Source: Vogesella sp. LIG4 (GTDB taxonomy: Bacteria > Pseudomonadota > Gammaproteobacteria > Burkholderiales > Chromobacteriaceae). Taken from it: a stretch of DNA of 64,000 nucleotides. The position numbers and the translations under genes were made by a program. Positions 48,692 to 56,063 of the stretch are shown piece after piece. The notes under the pieces are model-generated. The model was not told where the DNA came from. It did not search any database and saw nothing but the letters and a program-made list of their open reading frames with translations. Within the stretch, counting starts at the first letter, position 1, and every line of letters starts with the position of its first letter. Location of the stretch: positions 2,036,554 to 2,100,553 of the forward strand of contig NZ_LT607802.1 in assembly GCF_900090205.1 (NCBI RefSeq). The letters are read 5' to 3'.

Positions 48692-49104
48692 GTGTTTTTT
48701 TACCTGCCGTGGCGGATCCATGCTGTTCCTGCCTATTAAAGTCGTAAACAGCATCAGACCCTTGTCTAGCATAGGTTTGGTCCGAGCTTCTTACGACGCG
48801 TTTGTATGAGCTGGGGCAGGTAGCTGCACTGAAGCCGAAGGTCGGCTTTCTGGCTTAAGAACACTCACTCTCGACCCGTTGCAGGCCTTCGCACCCGAGC
48901 AGCTTGAATAACAGTTAACAAAGTACTGTCGAACTGGTCATCGACAGGTCCTCGGCCTTAGCGGCCACTGGTCTGTACCCTGCACAACGTCAGCAACCTG
49001 GTAGCTAGCTGCCCGTGGCGATACGCGCTGTCTGAATGGCTGCTTTCCTCAGCAGCAGGGGGCGTCCCCCCGACCAAAACCGTCTTTCTGGAGGGGGGAA
49101 AAAG
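48692..49104. other. Gene-free left part of the accessory island
   Basis: No believable gene. It contains the inverted copy of the boundary word (TTAAAGTCGTAAACA, 48736-48750). Composition is lower in GC than the core. The uptake-like word is absent. Confidence 0.5.
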
Positions 49105-49128
49105 AAGAACCCCGCTAGCGGGGTTCTT
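49105..49128 (-). terminator. Intrinsic terminator of cbtB-cbtA
   Basis: A perfect palindrome (AAGAACCCCGC / GCGGGGTTCTT) followed on the minus strand by CTTTTTCC, 24 bp beyond the cbtA stop. Confidence 0.8.
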
Positions 49129-49151
49129 TGGCGAAGGGGCAGACTCCGAAC

Positions 49152-49895
49152 TCAGCTAATACGATAAGCGCTGTGCCGCTCTTCCAGCAGTCGTTCTACC
49201 AAGCTACCGAACAACACGCCCAGGCCGGTCCACAGTACTGCCTGGATACCAAACGAGGCCATCCGAAAGCGCCACAACAGCACGGCCGAGAACTGATCCG
49301 GAATCTCGTTCACCTCGGGTAATAGCCATTGAGCCAGCAGTACCAAGCCCAAGAACACCGCACTTGCGCTCAGCGTGGCGTTCCAGGTTCCAAAGCGTGC
49401 GGCGAGTTTTCGAGCGACAAACAACGCAATCGCCAGCGCTGCCAACGACAGGCCGATCATCGTGAAAAACAGCGCCGTACGTGAGCCGATGGTGCCAGGG
49501 TCGCCCACCGCCGGCGGATTGGGCGGGTACTTGAGGAAGGGGACGAGTACAAACGCGATGAAGCCGAACAGGGCCATCAGCATTGACGTAGCACGGGCAT
49601 ACAACGCGCCAATACGGCCATAAACAAAGGCGAATACCAGCGCAAACAGACCACCGACAGCGGTGCCAAATACCCCTACACCAATGAACAGGCCAATGCC
49701 GGACTGCACCTCGCGGCTGACTAGTTCTGGTGCGGCGTCATGCTCATGTGCGCCGCTTTTTGCCTGCTCCATTTGCATTTCAAAGGCAATTGCACGATCC
49801 ACCTGCGGTTCACCGACGACCTTGGCAAAACCAAACGCCAACAGGCTCGCCAGAAAGCCCGCGATCATGCCGCGGATCAGAAGACTCCTTACCAT
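49152..49895 (-). CDS. cbtA: CbtA-type cobalt transporter subunit
   Basis: 247 residues with about five to six hydrophobic segments. CbtA/CbtB pairs are predicted cobalt importers found behind B12 riboswitches. The periplasmic loop contains GAHEHDAAPELVSREVQSG with two His. It follows cbtB by 12 bp. It ends at a strong terminator. Confidence 0.88.
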   Translation of the reverse strand: MVRSLLIRGMIAGFLASLLAFGFAKVVGEPQVDRAIAFEMQMEQAKSGAHEHDAAPELVSREVQSGIGLFIGVGVFGTAVGGLFALVFAFVYGRIGALYARATSMLMALFGFIAFVLVPFLKYPPNPPAVGDPGTIGSRTALFFTMIGLSLAALAIALFVARKLAARFGTWNATLSASAVFLGLVLLAQWLLPEVNEIPDQFSAVLLWRFRMASFGIQAVLWTGLGVLFGSLVERLLEERHSAYRIS

Positions 49896-49907
49896 GATGG
49901 CCCCGCT

Positions 49908-50120
49908 TTAGTGGCAAGGGAAGCCGAGCAAGTGACGCCCATCATGGGCAAACTCGTGCACATACATGTTGTTGAAGATGGCGGCAGCCCCTTCTTCAAT
50001 ACCAACGAAGTAGATGGCCAAAAGCATGAGCATGCTGCCGAAAATCGCCCATGGCAGCAGTTCGCGAACAGGGATGGATACCGGTTGAATGGTCGGTGTG
50101 ATGGTGATGCTTGCGTGCAT
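49908..50120 (-). CDS. cbtB: CbtB-type cobalt transporter subunit
   Basis: 70 residues: one membrane segment (ELLPWAIFGSMLMLLAIYFVG) and a His-rich C-terminus (YVHEFAHDGRHLLGFPCH), the hallmark of CbtB, likely the metal-binding site. AAGGAG precedes the ATG. It lies directly behind the cobalamin riboswitch. Confidence 0.88.
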   Translation of the reverse strand: MHASITITPTIQPVSIPVRELLPWAIFGSMLMLLAIYFVGIEEGAAAIFNNMYVHEFAHDGRHLLGFPCH

Positions 50121-50164
50121 GATGTATCTCCTTGAGGATGACGCGTCCTGAAACGGATGAATGC

Positions 50165-50285
50165 TTCAATGTGAAGGTCTGACTTTTCAGCCTTATTCGT
50201 CGAAACGACGCATCAGGTTGATACACAGTGGCGCGACCGTGCCGGATTCTCACCAGCTTCTTCCCATCGAGGTGCTGTGCATTCT
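50165..50285 (-). promoter_or_regulatory. Cobalamin (B12) riboswitch controlling cbtBA
   Basis: On the minus strand the leader reads GGGAAGAAGCTGGTGAGAAT, CCGGCACGGTCGCGCCACTGTG, then AAGTCAG (the B12-box region), in the order and spacing of the cobalamin riboswitch core. It ends about 45 bp before cbtB. Adenosyl- or methylcobalamin binding would switch off the cobalt transporter. Recognised from conserved core words. Confidence 0.8.
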
Positions 50286-50340
50286 AGAGGGGCACACCGA
50301 CATGTCAAAGAACTTTGGCGATTGAAAGAGTGGTAACAGA

Positions 50341-50940
50341 ATGACGACGCGCATTACCTTGCTGTGCCTGCCGGCGACCTCGGCCCTGCGTGCCGGGCGG
50401 TTTCCGGCGGATGAGCCACTGGATCTCGAACAAGCCGAAAGCATTGCAGGCTTGGCCCATGTCTTCAGCCGCTCAGACCAGGTACTGTGCAGCCCGGCGC
50501 GCTGTGCTCAGCACACGGCCAGGGCATTGGGACTCGTGCCCACGATTGAGCCCGCTTTACGCGAAGTGAACTACGGGCGCTGGGCTGGGCTTTCACTCAA
50601 GGAGGTCGCTGTATCGGAGCCGCTTGAGATTGCCTCGTGGTTATCCGACCCGAAACTGGATTCACACGGCGGGGAGTCCTTAAACAGTGCAATCGAGCGG
50701 ATCAGCCAATGGCTCGAGCACTATGGCTGGGCACCTGGACATACGCTGATCATCACCCACGCCAGTGTAATCAAAGCAGTCATCCTGCATGTGCTGCGAG
50801 CCCCCAACCAAGCCTATTGGCAACTCGATATTGCGCCGCTAACGCAAACCATCCTGTCGGTACATCAAGATAAATGGCGCTTGCAGTCGAGTGGTGCTCC
50901 TGTACCTGCCGGGCAGCCAACGCGTGCAATTCGGCCCTAG
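50341..50940 (+). CDS. Degenerate CobC-like histidine phosphatase family protein
   Basis: 199 residues of the histidine phosphatase superfamily, nearest to alpha-ribazole phosphatase CobC. Recognisable elements: LCSPARCAQHTARAL, REVNYGRWAGLSLKEV, GGESLNSAIERI, LIITHASVIKAVI. The catalytic RHG motif at the N-terminus is replaced (LLCLPATSALRAGRF), so the phosphohistidine is missing while the second His is kept. It is divergent from cbtBA, consistent with a cobalt/B12 link but not with phosphatase activity. Confidence 0.78.
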   Translation: MTTRITLLCLPATSALRAGRFPADEPLDLEQAESIAGLAHVFSRSDQVLCSPARCAQHTARALGLVPTIEPALREVNYGRWAGLSLKEVAVSEPLEIASWLSDPKLDSHGGESLNSAIERISQWLEHYGWAPGHTLIITHASVIKAVILHVLRAPNQAYWQLDIAPLTQTILSVHQDKWRLQSSGAPVPAGQPTRAIRP

Positions 50941-51056
50941 CAGTCTTGCGACAGGTTGATGCATTTGCCTGTGACCGGACTGGAGGCCGAAACAAGCCTG
51001 GTCACCTGTAGTACCAAAAACGCCTTCGCGGTCTGACCTCTGCTTTCTTGTTTTTT

Positions 51057-51074
51057 CCTATCCCCCTGGATAGG
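51057..51074. promoter_or_regulatory. Operator of the metal sensor
   Basis: CCTATCC-CCCT-GGATAGG is an inverted repeat with a central C tract, 10 bp before the sensor gene, the form of operators bound by RcnR/CsoR-family repressors. Confidence 0.6.
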
Positions 51075-51084
51075 ATATTAAGCC

Positions 51085-51354
51085 ATGAGTACACATACCT
51101 CTCACCCCGACATCATCAAGCGGCTCAAGCGCGCCGATGGCCACCTCAAGAGCATCATTGCCATGCTCGAAGAAGGGCGTAGCTGCCTGGACATCGCCCA
51201 GCAGCTTCAGGCCGTCGAAAGTGCCGTCACCAATGCCAAGAAAATCCTGGTGCATGACCATATCGAGCACTGCCTGGAACATGCGGTGCGCGAGGGCCAG
51301 CAAAGCGCGGACGCTACCCTGCGCGAGTTCAAAGAGATCACCAAATACCTGTAG
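51085..51354 (+). CDS. Metal-responsive repressor of the CsoR/RcnR family (DmeR-like)
   Basis: 89 residues, all-helical DUF156 fold (IIKRLKRADGHLKSIIAMLEEGRSCLDIAQQLQAVESAVTNAKK, split by family motif). Candidate ligands are N-terminal His residues (H4, H7), C34, and H57/H59/H62/C63. This resembles nickel/cobalt sensors such as DmeR and RcnR rather than copper CsoR. It would repress the exporter gene that follows 63 bp downstream and its own promoter. Confidence 0.85.
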   Translation: MSTHTSHPDIIKRLKRADGHLKSIIAMLEEGRSCLDIAQQLQAVESAVTNAKKILVHDHIEHCLEHAVREGQQSADATLREFKEITKYL

Positions 51355-51417
51355 CGGGCGACCGTCCGGCGCGGCTACCCCATAACAGGGCAACTACCAG
51401 GCAAGTGAGAAATCGTC

Positions 51418-52467
51418 ATGAATTGGAAAGAAGGACTACGCCAGACTGGCGTGCCGGCAGCGCTGGGCGCAGCGCTGTTATTCGGCGCAGGCACGCCGTT
51501 TGCCAAGCTGCTGCTGCACAACGTGAACCCATGGTTGCTGGCCGGGCTGCTCTATCTGGGCTCTGGCGTTGGCCTGACACTGTACCGTCGCCTGATGCGA
51601 GCAGCTGCCGTCCATTTGCCGCGTCATGAAGCCCCATGGTTTATCGGGGCCATCGTATCGGGCGGTGTCATCGGGCCGGTGTTACTCATGCTGGGTCTGA
51701 CCGGGATGCCTGCTTCCGGGGCATCGCTGCTGCTCAATGCCGAGGGCGTGTTCACCGCGCTGCTGGCCTGGTTCGCCTTCAAGGAAAACTTCGACCACCG
51801 CATTGCGTTGGGGATGGTGGCCATTGTGGCCGGGGCTCTGATCCTGAGTTGGCCGGGAGAGGCGCGCTTCGCTGGCATGTGGCCGGCACTGGCGGTTGTT
51901 GGCGCGTGCTTCGCCTGGGGGATCGACAACAATCTGACGCGTAAAGTCTCCCTGACGGATGCAACCTGGATCGCCTCGGTAAAAGGGCTGGCGGCCGGCT
52001 CGGTCAATCTGGCCCTGGCGTTAATGTGGGGGGCTTCTCTGCCGCCGCTACCGAACCTCGGCGGGGCCATGCTCGTTGGCTTCCTTGCCTATGGTGTGAG
52101 CCTGGCGCTGTTCGTGGTCGCGCTGCGCCACCTCGGCACTGCCCGCACCGGGGCCTACTTCTCTGTCGCGCCGTTCTTCGGAGCACTGCTGGCGTTGGCC
52201 ATGGGGGAGTCGATCACGCTGCCCTTGTTGCTTGCAGGTGGTTTGATGGCGCTCGGCATCTGGCTGCACCTCACCGAACGCCACGAACATGAACACACAC
52301 ACGAAGCGTTGGAACATGAGCACGAGCATGTGCATGATGAGCATCACCAACATGACCATGACTATCCGGTCGCACCAGGCACCAAGCACCGTCATCGGCA
52401 TCGGCACGATGTGCTGACGCATGCCCACCCGCATTTCCCTGACTCTCATCACAGGCACAAACATTAA
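51418..52467 (+). CDS. DMT/EamA-type exporter with histidine-rich tail
   Basis: 349 residues. Ten membrane segments of two EamA repeats (residues about 10-283), then a C-terminal tail of about 65 residues with 24 histidines (HEHEHTH, HDEHHQHDHD, HRHRHRHD, HHRHKH). With the adjacent nickel/cobalt-type sensor, export of Ni2+ or Co2+ is the best guess. His-rich tails are typical of metal efflux proteins but unusual for the EamA family. Confidence 0.82.
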   Translation: MNWKEGLRQTGVPAALGAALLFGAGTPFAKLLLHNVNPWLLAGLLYLGSGVGLTLYRRLMRAAAVHLPRHEAPWFIGAIVSGGVIGPVLLMLGLTGMPASGASLLLNAEGVFTALLAWFAFKENFDHRIALGMVAIVAGALILSWPGEARFAGMWPALAVVGACFAWGIDNNLTRKVSLTDATWIASVKGLAAGSVNLALALMWGASLPPLPNLGGAMLVGFLAYGVSLALFVVALRHLGTARTGAYFSVAPFFGALLALAMGESITLPLLLAGGLMALGIWLHLTERHEHEHTHEALEHEHEHVHDEHHQHDHDYPVAPGTKHRHRHRHDVLTHAHPHFPDSHHRHKH

Positions 52468-52816
52468 AACTGTAGCTGTCCGCTTCGAGGGCAAGAGCGG
52501 ACGTTGCCTCGATGGAGGGAGTGTTTGCTTAGGGCCGAGTCCGGCCATTCGGGAAGTGGCAAGCGGTTTTTTCTGCCATCAACGGCTGAATAGAAGACGA
52601 CTGGCACATCGCATCAGGGTCTGACCACTGCCCCAAGGTCTGCTGTGACCGACCTACCACCCCCTTGCAAACCCTCGGCCAAAGTGACTATTTGGGCCGG
52701 ATACATTAATCGGCTGCTGTGCGGTGTTCACCAGCCATGGGGCAGTGGCTACGAGGCTAAGGCGAATCAGAACCAACTGCCTGTAGCAGGGTCCCTTCAA
52801 TGGAGGAGGAAAGTGT
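52468..52816. other. Gene-free stretch in the island
   Basis: No gene seen. It begins with a degenerate CTGTCCGCTT..AAGCGGACG inverted repeat (52478-52504) and ends with the GGAGGAGGAAAG ribosome binding site of the next gene. Confidence 0.4.
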
Positions 52817-53548
52817 ATGGGGCACATACTTATCTTGTTGCTAGGGATGCTGCTCTCTATTCCTGCCTGGTCCGGAACAATCACGGCAGTTGCCGATCCG
52901 TACCCGCCTTTCGTAGATGCTACGCAGCCAAAGCAAGGGATTTCCTTGCAAATTGTCCGAGCTGCGTATGCCACTCAAGGCTACGACATCGAGATGCACT
53001 TCGTACCCTGGGCCCGCGCGATCAATGCCGTAAAAGATGGCGAATACGATATCTTGCCAAATGCATGGTGGACACAAGAGCGAACAGCGTTCTTGCTGTA
53101 CAGCGCACCGTATCTCAAATCGGAAATCAAGTTCATCAAGCGTAAAGGTGATCCATTCGAGTACAGGGGTTTGGAAAGCCTGAACGGAAAGACGGTAGGT
53201 ATCGTTCGGGGATATGGCTATGGCGATGCCTTTCTCAAGGCTACCAACTTCACCCGTCCCGAGGTCGCGACTGTCATGCAAAACATTAAGAAGCTGCTCC
53301 TCGGCAGAATTGACCTGACTCTGGAGGACGAGATTGTAGTTCGCTCGATCATTAAGCATGATGCCCCAGAGCTACAACAACTGATCGAATTTACGCAGAA
53401 TCCCTTGTCCATTCAGGAGTTGCATGTCACTAGCGGCTTGAAGAACCCTCGGCACCAAGCCATCGTTGATGCGTTCAATAAGGGACTAGCTATCATCAAG
53501 GCGAATGGTACTTACGATAAAATTCTCATCGAAAACGATTTGGAATGA
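52817..53548 (+). CDS. Periplasmic solute-binding protein (SBP_bac_3 type)
   Basis: 243 residues: a signal peptide (residues 1-19, ...SIPAWS) followed by an amino-acid-binding-protein-like fold (ITAVADPYPPFVD, LQIVRAAYATQGYDIEMHFVPWARAINAVKDGEYDILPNA in two pieces, LNGKTVGIVRGYGYGD). Such stand-alone proteins occur with transporters or as sensors; no ABC permease is nearby. A strong ribosome binding site precedes the ATG. GC is lower than in core genes. Confidence 0.82.
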   Translation: MGHILILLLGMLLSIPAWSGTITAVADPYPPFVDATQPKQGISLQIVRAAYATQGYDIEMHFVPWARAINAVKDGEYDILPNAWWTQERTAFLLYSAPYLKSEIKFIKRKGDPFEYRGLESLNGKTVGIVRGYGYGDAFLKATNFTRPEVATVMQNIKKLLLGRIDLTLEDEIVVRSIIKHDAPELQQLIEFTQNPLSIQELHVTSGLKNPRHQAIVDAFNKGLAIIKANGTYDKILIENDLE

Positions 53549-54206
53549 TTGAATCGCCCCTCGTTTACTAGATACTCTTTTGGCCTCTGCCAACATATAA
53601 ACAGTCATTTTTCATCTGGCATGCGAAGGATCGCCGTCCTGCGGGGATGAGGGGGATTTTTATCGTTGCTGCCTGGCAAGAAGTACGCCGAGCGTACAGT
53701 AAAGGCTCCCCACCACCTTGTTCTGCCACTTGGTAACGGCTGCATTGCGTTGCAGAAAGATACCTATGCGCCCGGCAACAGTGGCATATCGCCCGCGACA
53801 ACGGCGGCATCATGCTTCAAAGCTGCCGTTTCCTGGTCATAACGGAGAACGACAGCTTGGGGTCGATACCTGGCGCAAGCCAAACGCATTCTACTCAGCC
53901 GAAGTACGCTGCCATGCTATTGTGCTAGCATGGCAGCTGACGGCCACAAGCGGACGTCGGGGAAATTGCTTCAAAGCAGCCGTAGGCAAGAGATGCTCAC
54001 AGGATTACCGTCGAAGTGTGAATGGCATAATCTCTGGGCCATTGGCTGCGCCACGTATGACTGCCATATATTCTCGTAGATATTGCCTGGAATCTTCTTA
54101 TCGCCTGTATCGGTAAGGCTTCCTAGCTGCTGTGCTATCCAGGATATACGGCGCCCTGACAGTGTTATGCAGCTGTAACGCCGTCTATTTTACGTTAGAG
54201 GTTGCA
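53549..54206. other. Gene-free stretch in the island
   Basis: No supported gene in 658 bp. A GCTTCAAAGCTGCC / GCTTCAAAGCAGCC repeat (about 53813 and 53968) and GCCATGCTATTGTGCTAGCATGGC hairpin parts (about 53911-53935) are visible, suggesting decayed mobile or intergenic material. Confidence 0.4.
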
Positions 54207-54602
54207 ATGGTTAAGCCTGTTATCATTTTGATTGCTTTTCTTTTTTCTACTGCAACGACTGGACAGGATTTGGGAAAAGAAATGCAATGCAGAAATGGCG
54301 GTGCATTGGTAATGGGTGCATGGCATCAGTTGTCTTTCTGTCTGCACTATCACAAATTAAACATAGGAAAAGTTTCGGAAGTAAGGCAGTTAGTTTCTAA
54401 AACATACCCCCAAATCGTCCAAGAAATAGACTCTGAGAGCGAACTATCATTGTCCATGAAGCAAATTGCTTATGCCTTACCTTTCGACTTTAGCAACAAC
54501 CAAAATGCAAACCTACTAGAAAGTATTTGTGAGTCATCAATAAGTGCCATGAACACTTATGTTGAACCAAACTGGCAAAAAGAATTGTCATGTTGGCAAT
54601 AA
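54207..54602 (+). CDS. Small exported protein, AT-rich, function unknown
   Basis: 131 residues with a signal peptide (MVKPVIILIAFLFSTATTG) and a mature part with four cysteines (MQCRNGG, SFCLHYHK, ESICESS, ELSCWQ). It is distinctly AT-rich with codons unlike the core genes, so it was probably acquired. GTTAGAG just before the gene and GCCTAAC 16 bp after the stop resemble integron cassette junction words. No family recognised. Confidence 0.6.
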   Translation: MVKPVIILIAFLFSTATTGQDLGKEMQCRNGGALVMGAWHQLSFCLHYHKLNIGKVSEVRQLVSKTYPQIVQEIDSESELSLSMKQIAYALPFDFSNNQNANLLESICESSISAMNTYVEPNWQKELSCWQ

Positions 54603-55105
54603 TCTCTACGCGCCGCAGCCTAACAAGGGCGTTAATCGTCCGCTTTTCAAAGCGGCGACTGTCGCCTTTGGGGCGGCAGCAGACGTAGTCACCAATTTCA
54701 GTGACTGTCTGCTTCGGCCGACCTGCTGCCGATCAAGCTGCATGAGTGGTAGATCGAAAGCATCATGTAAAGCATCAATCAGAGGAAGCTGATGCCATCC
54801 TGTTGGTAGGGCAGAACCGTGCCTTGTGTTTTCGACTTTAATTGACGCTTAGCGGGCGAACTTGGCCTGTGAAGCTGGCTTGTTTACGACTTTAGCTGTA
54901 TCCATTGCGAGGAGAGCTAGGCGGGACAAGGGGGCTTGTTTGCGACTTTAATCGGGCTGTGCAAATGCCTACAGGCGATAAGCAGGTTCGATAGCGGGCC
55001 TATGCCCCGTCCTGCCCGGGGTGCGGGAGCTGATTGTGGCCATGTGCCGGCTGGCGCCCGGCGGGGAAGGTGGGGCCGACCGAGTGGCCGACCCCGTGTT
55101 GCTGC
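54603..55105. repeat. Gene-free right end of the island with three boundary repeats
   Basis: Three copies of TGTTT(A/T/G)CGACTTTA(A/G) lie in the same orientation at 54827-54841, 54881-54895 and 54937-54951, spaced 54 and 56 bp. They are the reverse complement of the word at 48736-48750. Also present is a hairpin with AGTCAC/GTGACT arms (about 54686-54706). No gene was found. Confidence 0.6.
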
Positions 55106-55762
55106 TTACTTGCGCGGCATCGGCGTGGTGCGCAGGTAGGGCAGCTTGATGTCGAGGCTGCCGTATTTCTCGCGGGCCTGATCATCGTTGAGCGCCAGTG
55201 CCACGATGACATCCTCGCCCACCGTCCAGTTGGCCGGCGTGGCCAGCGGCACGTTGTAGGTCAGCTGCAGGGCGTCCAGCGCGCGCAGCACTTCGGCAAA
55301 GTTGCGGCCTACCGACATCGGGTAGGTCATCGACAGCTTGAGCTTCTTGTCCGGGCCGATGATGAACACCGAGCGCACGGTGGCGGTGTCGGCGGCGGTG
55401 CGGCCATCCGGCAGGTAGGCCTCGGCCGGCAGCATGTCGAAGGCCTTGGAAACCGCCAGGCCATGGTCGGCAATGATGGGGAAGCCGGCCTTGCTGCCGC
55501 CGTAGCTTTCGATGTCGAGCTTCCATTTGCGGTGCGCGTCGGCATCGTCCACCGATACGCCTATCACCTTGGTATTGCGACTGGCCCATTCATCCGCCAG
55601 CCTGGCAACGGCGCCGAATTCGGTGGTGCACACCGGGGTAAAGTCCTTGGGGTGGGAAAACAGGATCGCCCAGCCACTGCCTATCCAGTCGTGAAAACTG
55701 ATGCTGCCCTGGTCGGTGTCGGCGGTGAAATCGGGAACGGTATCGTTGATGCGCAGAGCCAT
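55106..55762 (-). CDS. 1-Cys peroxiredoxin (Prx6-type)
   Basis: 218 residues. The peroxidatic C45 in PKDFTPVCTTEFG is the only cysteine in the protein, so it is a true 1-Cys type needing an external thiol. The long C-terminal dimerisation extension (NWTVGEDVIVALALNDDQAREKYGS, split) is present. The start MALRINDTVPDF is the family N-terminus. Reduces hydroperoxides in the cytoplasm. It marks the return to core sequence. Confidence 0.93.
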   Translation of the reverse strand: MALRINDTVPDFTADTDQGSISFHDWIGSGWAILFSHPKDFTPVCTTEFGAVARLADEWASRNTKVIGVSVDDADAHRKWKLDIESYGGSKAGFPIIADHGLAVSKAFDMLPAEAYLPDGRTAADTATVRSVFIIGPDKKLKLSMTYPMSVGRNFAEVLRALDALQLTYNVPLATPANWTVGEDVIVALALNDDQAREKYGSLDIKLPYLRTTPMPRK

Positions 55763-56063
55763 GATCGAATCTCCGGTTGGTGGTGCGGCACGCAGGCTAT
55801 GTGCTGGCTGCCTGCGGCCAACGCCGGCACCGCTGGCGGCGGGTGTGTCCGCCACGGGGCCGGTCAAGCAAGCAGTATAGACAGGCACCGCGTGCAATCT
55901 AGTACGGTAACCCCGGGGATGCGCCTTGTTCGCCGCCTACTCCCAATGGCCTGTTTCGCCGCCGAAAAATTATCGATAATGTCCAGACTGGCGCCCCGCA
56001 CCTTGCGCGCGCGGGAGTAATATGCCGGCAATTTCAAATGCGGCTTTTATTTACAAGTAAACA
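55763..56063. other. Divergent promoter region between peroxiredoxin and sensor genes
   Basis: Contains an uptake-like word (55814-55822) and a perfect 12-bp palindrome ATTATCGATAAT (55969-55980) that could be a regulator site for either divergent gene. No gene seen. Confidence 0.4.

Larger units (their letters stand above)
48736..54951. mobile_element. Putative metal-handling genomic island
   Basis: Bounded on the left by TTAAAGTCGTAAACA (48736-48750) and on the right by three copies of its reverse complement in the other orientation (54827, 54881, 54937). Inside are cobalt transport, metal efflux and small exported genes with lower GC and different codon use. None of the 52 uptake-like words falls between 48246 and 55814. 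No transposase or integrase is present. Limits and mechanism are inferred. Confidence 0.45.

Noticed and set aside
48692..49104. tRNA or att site at the left island edge
   Set aside because: No cloverleaf or tRNA-like 3' end could be recognised, and no direct repeat matching the right edge was found.
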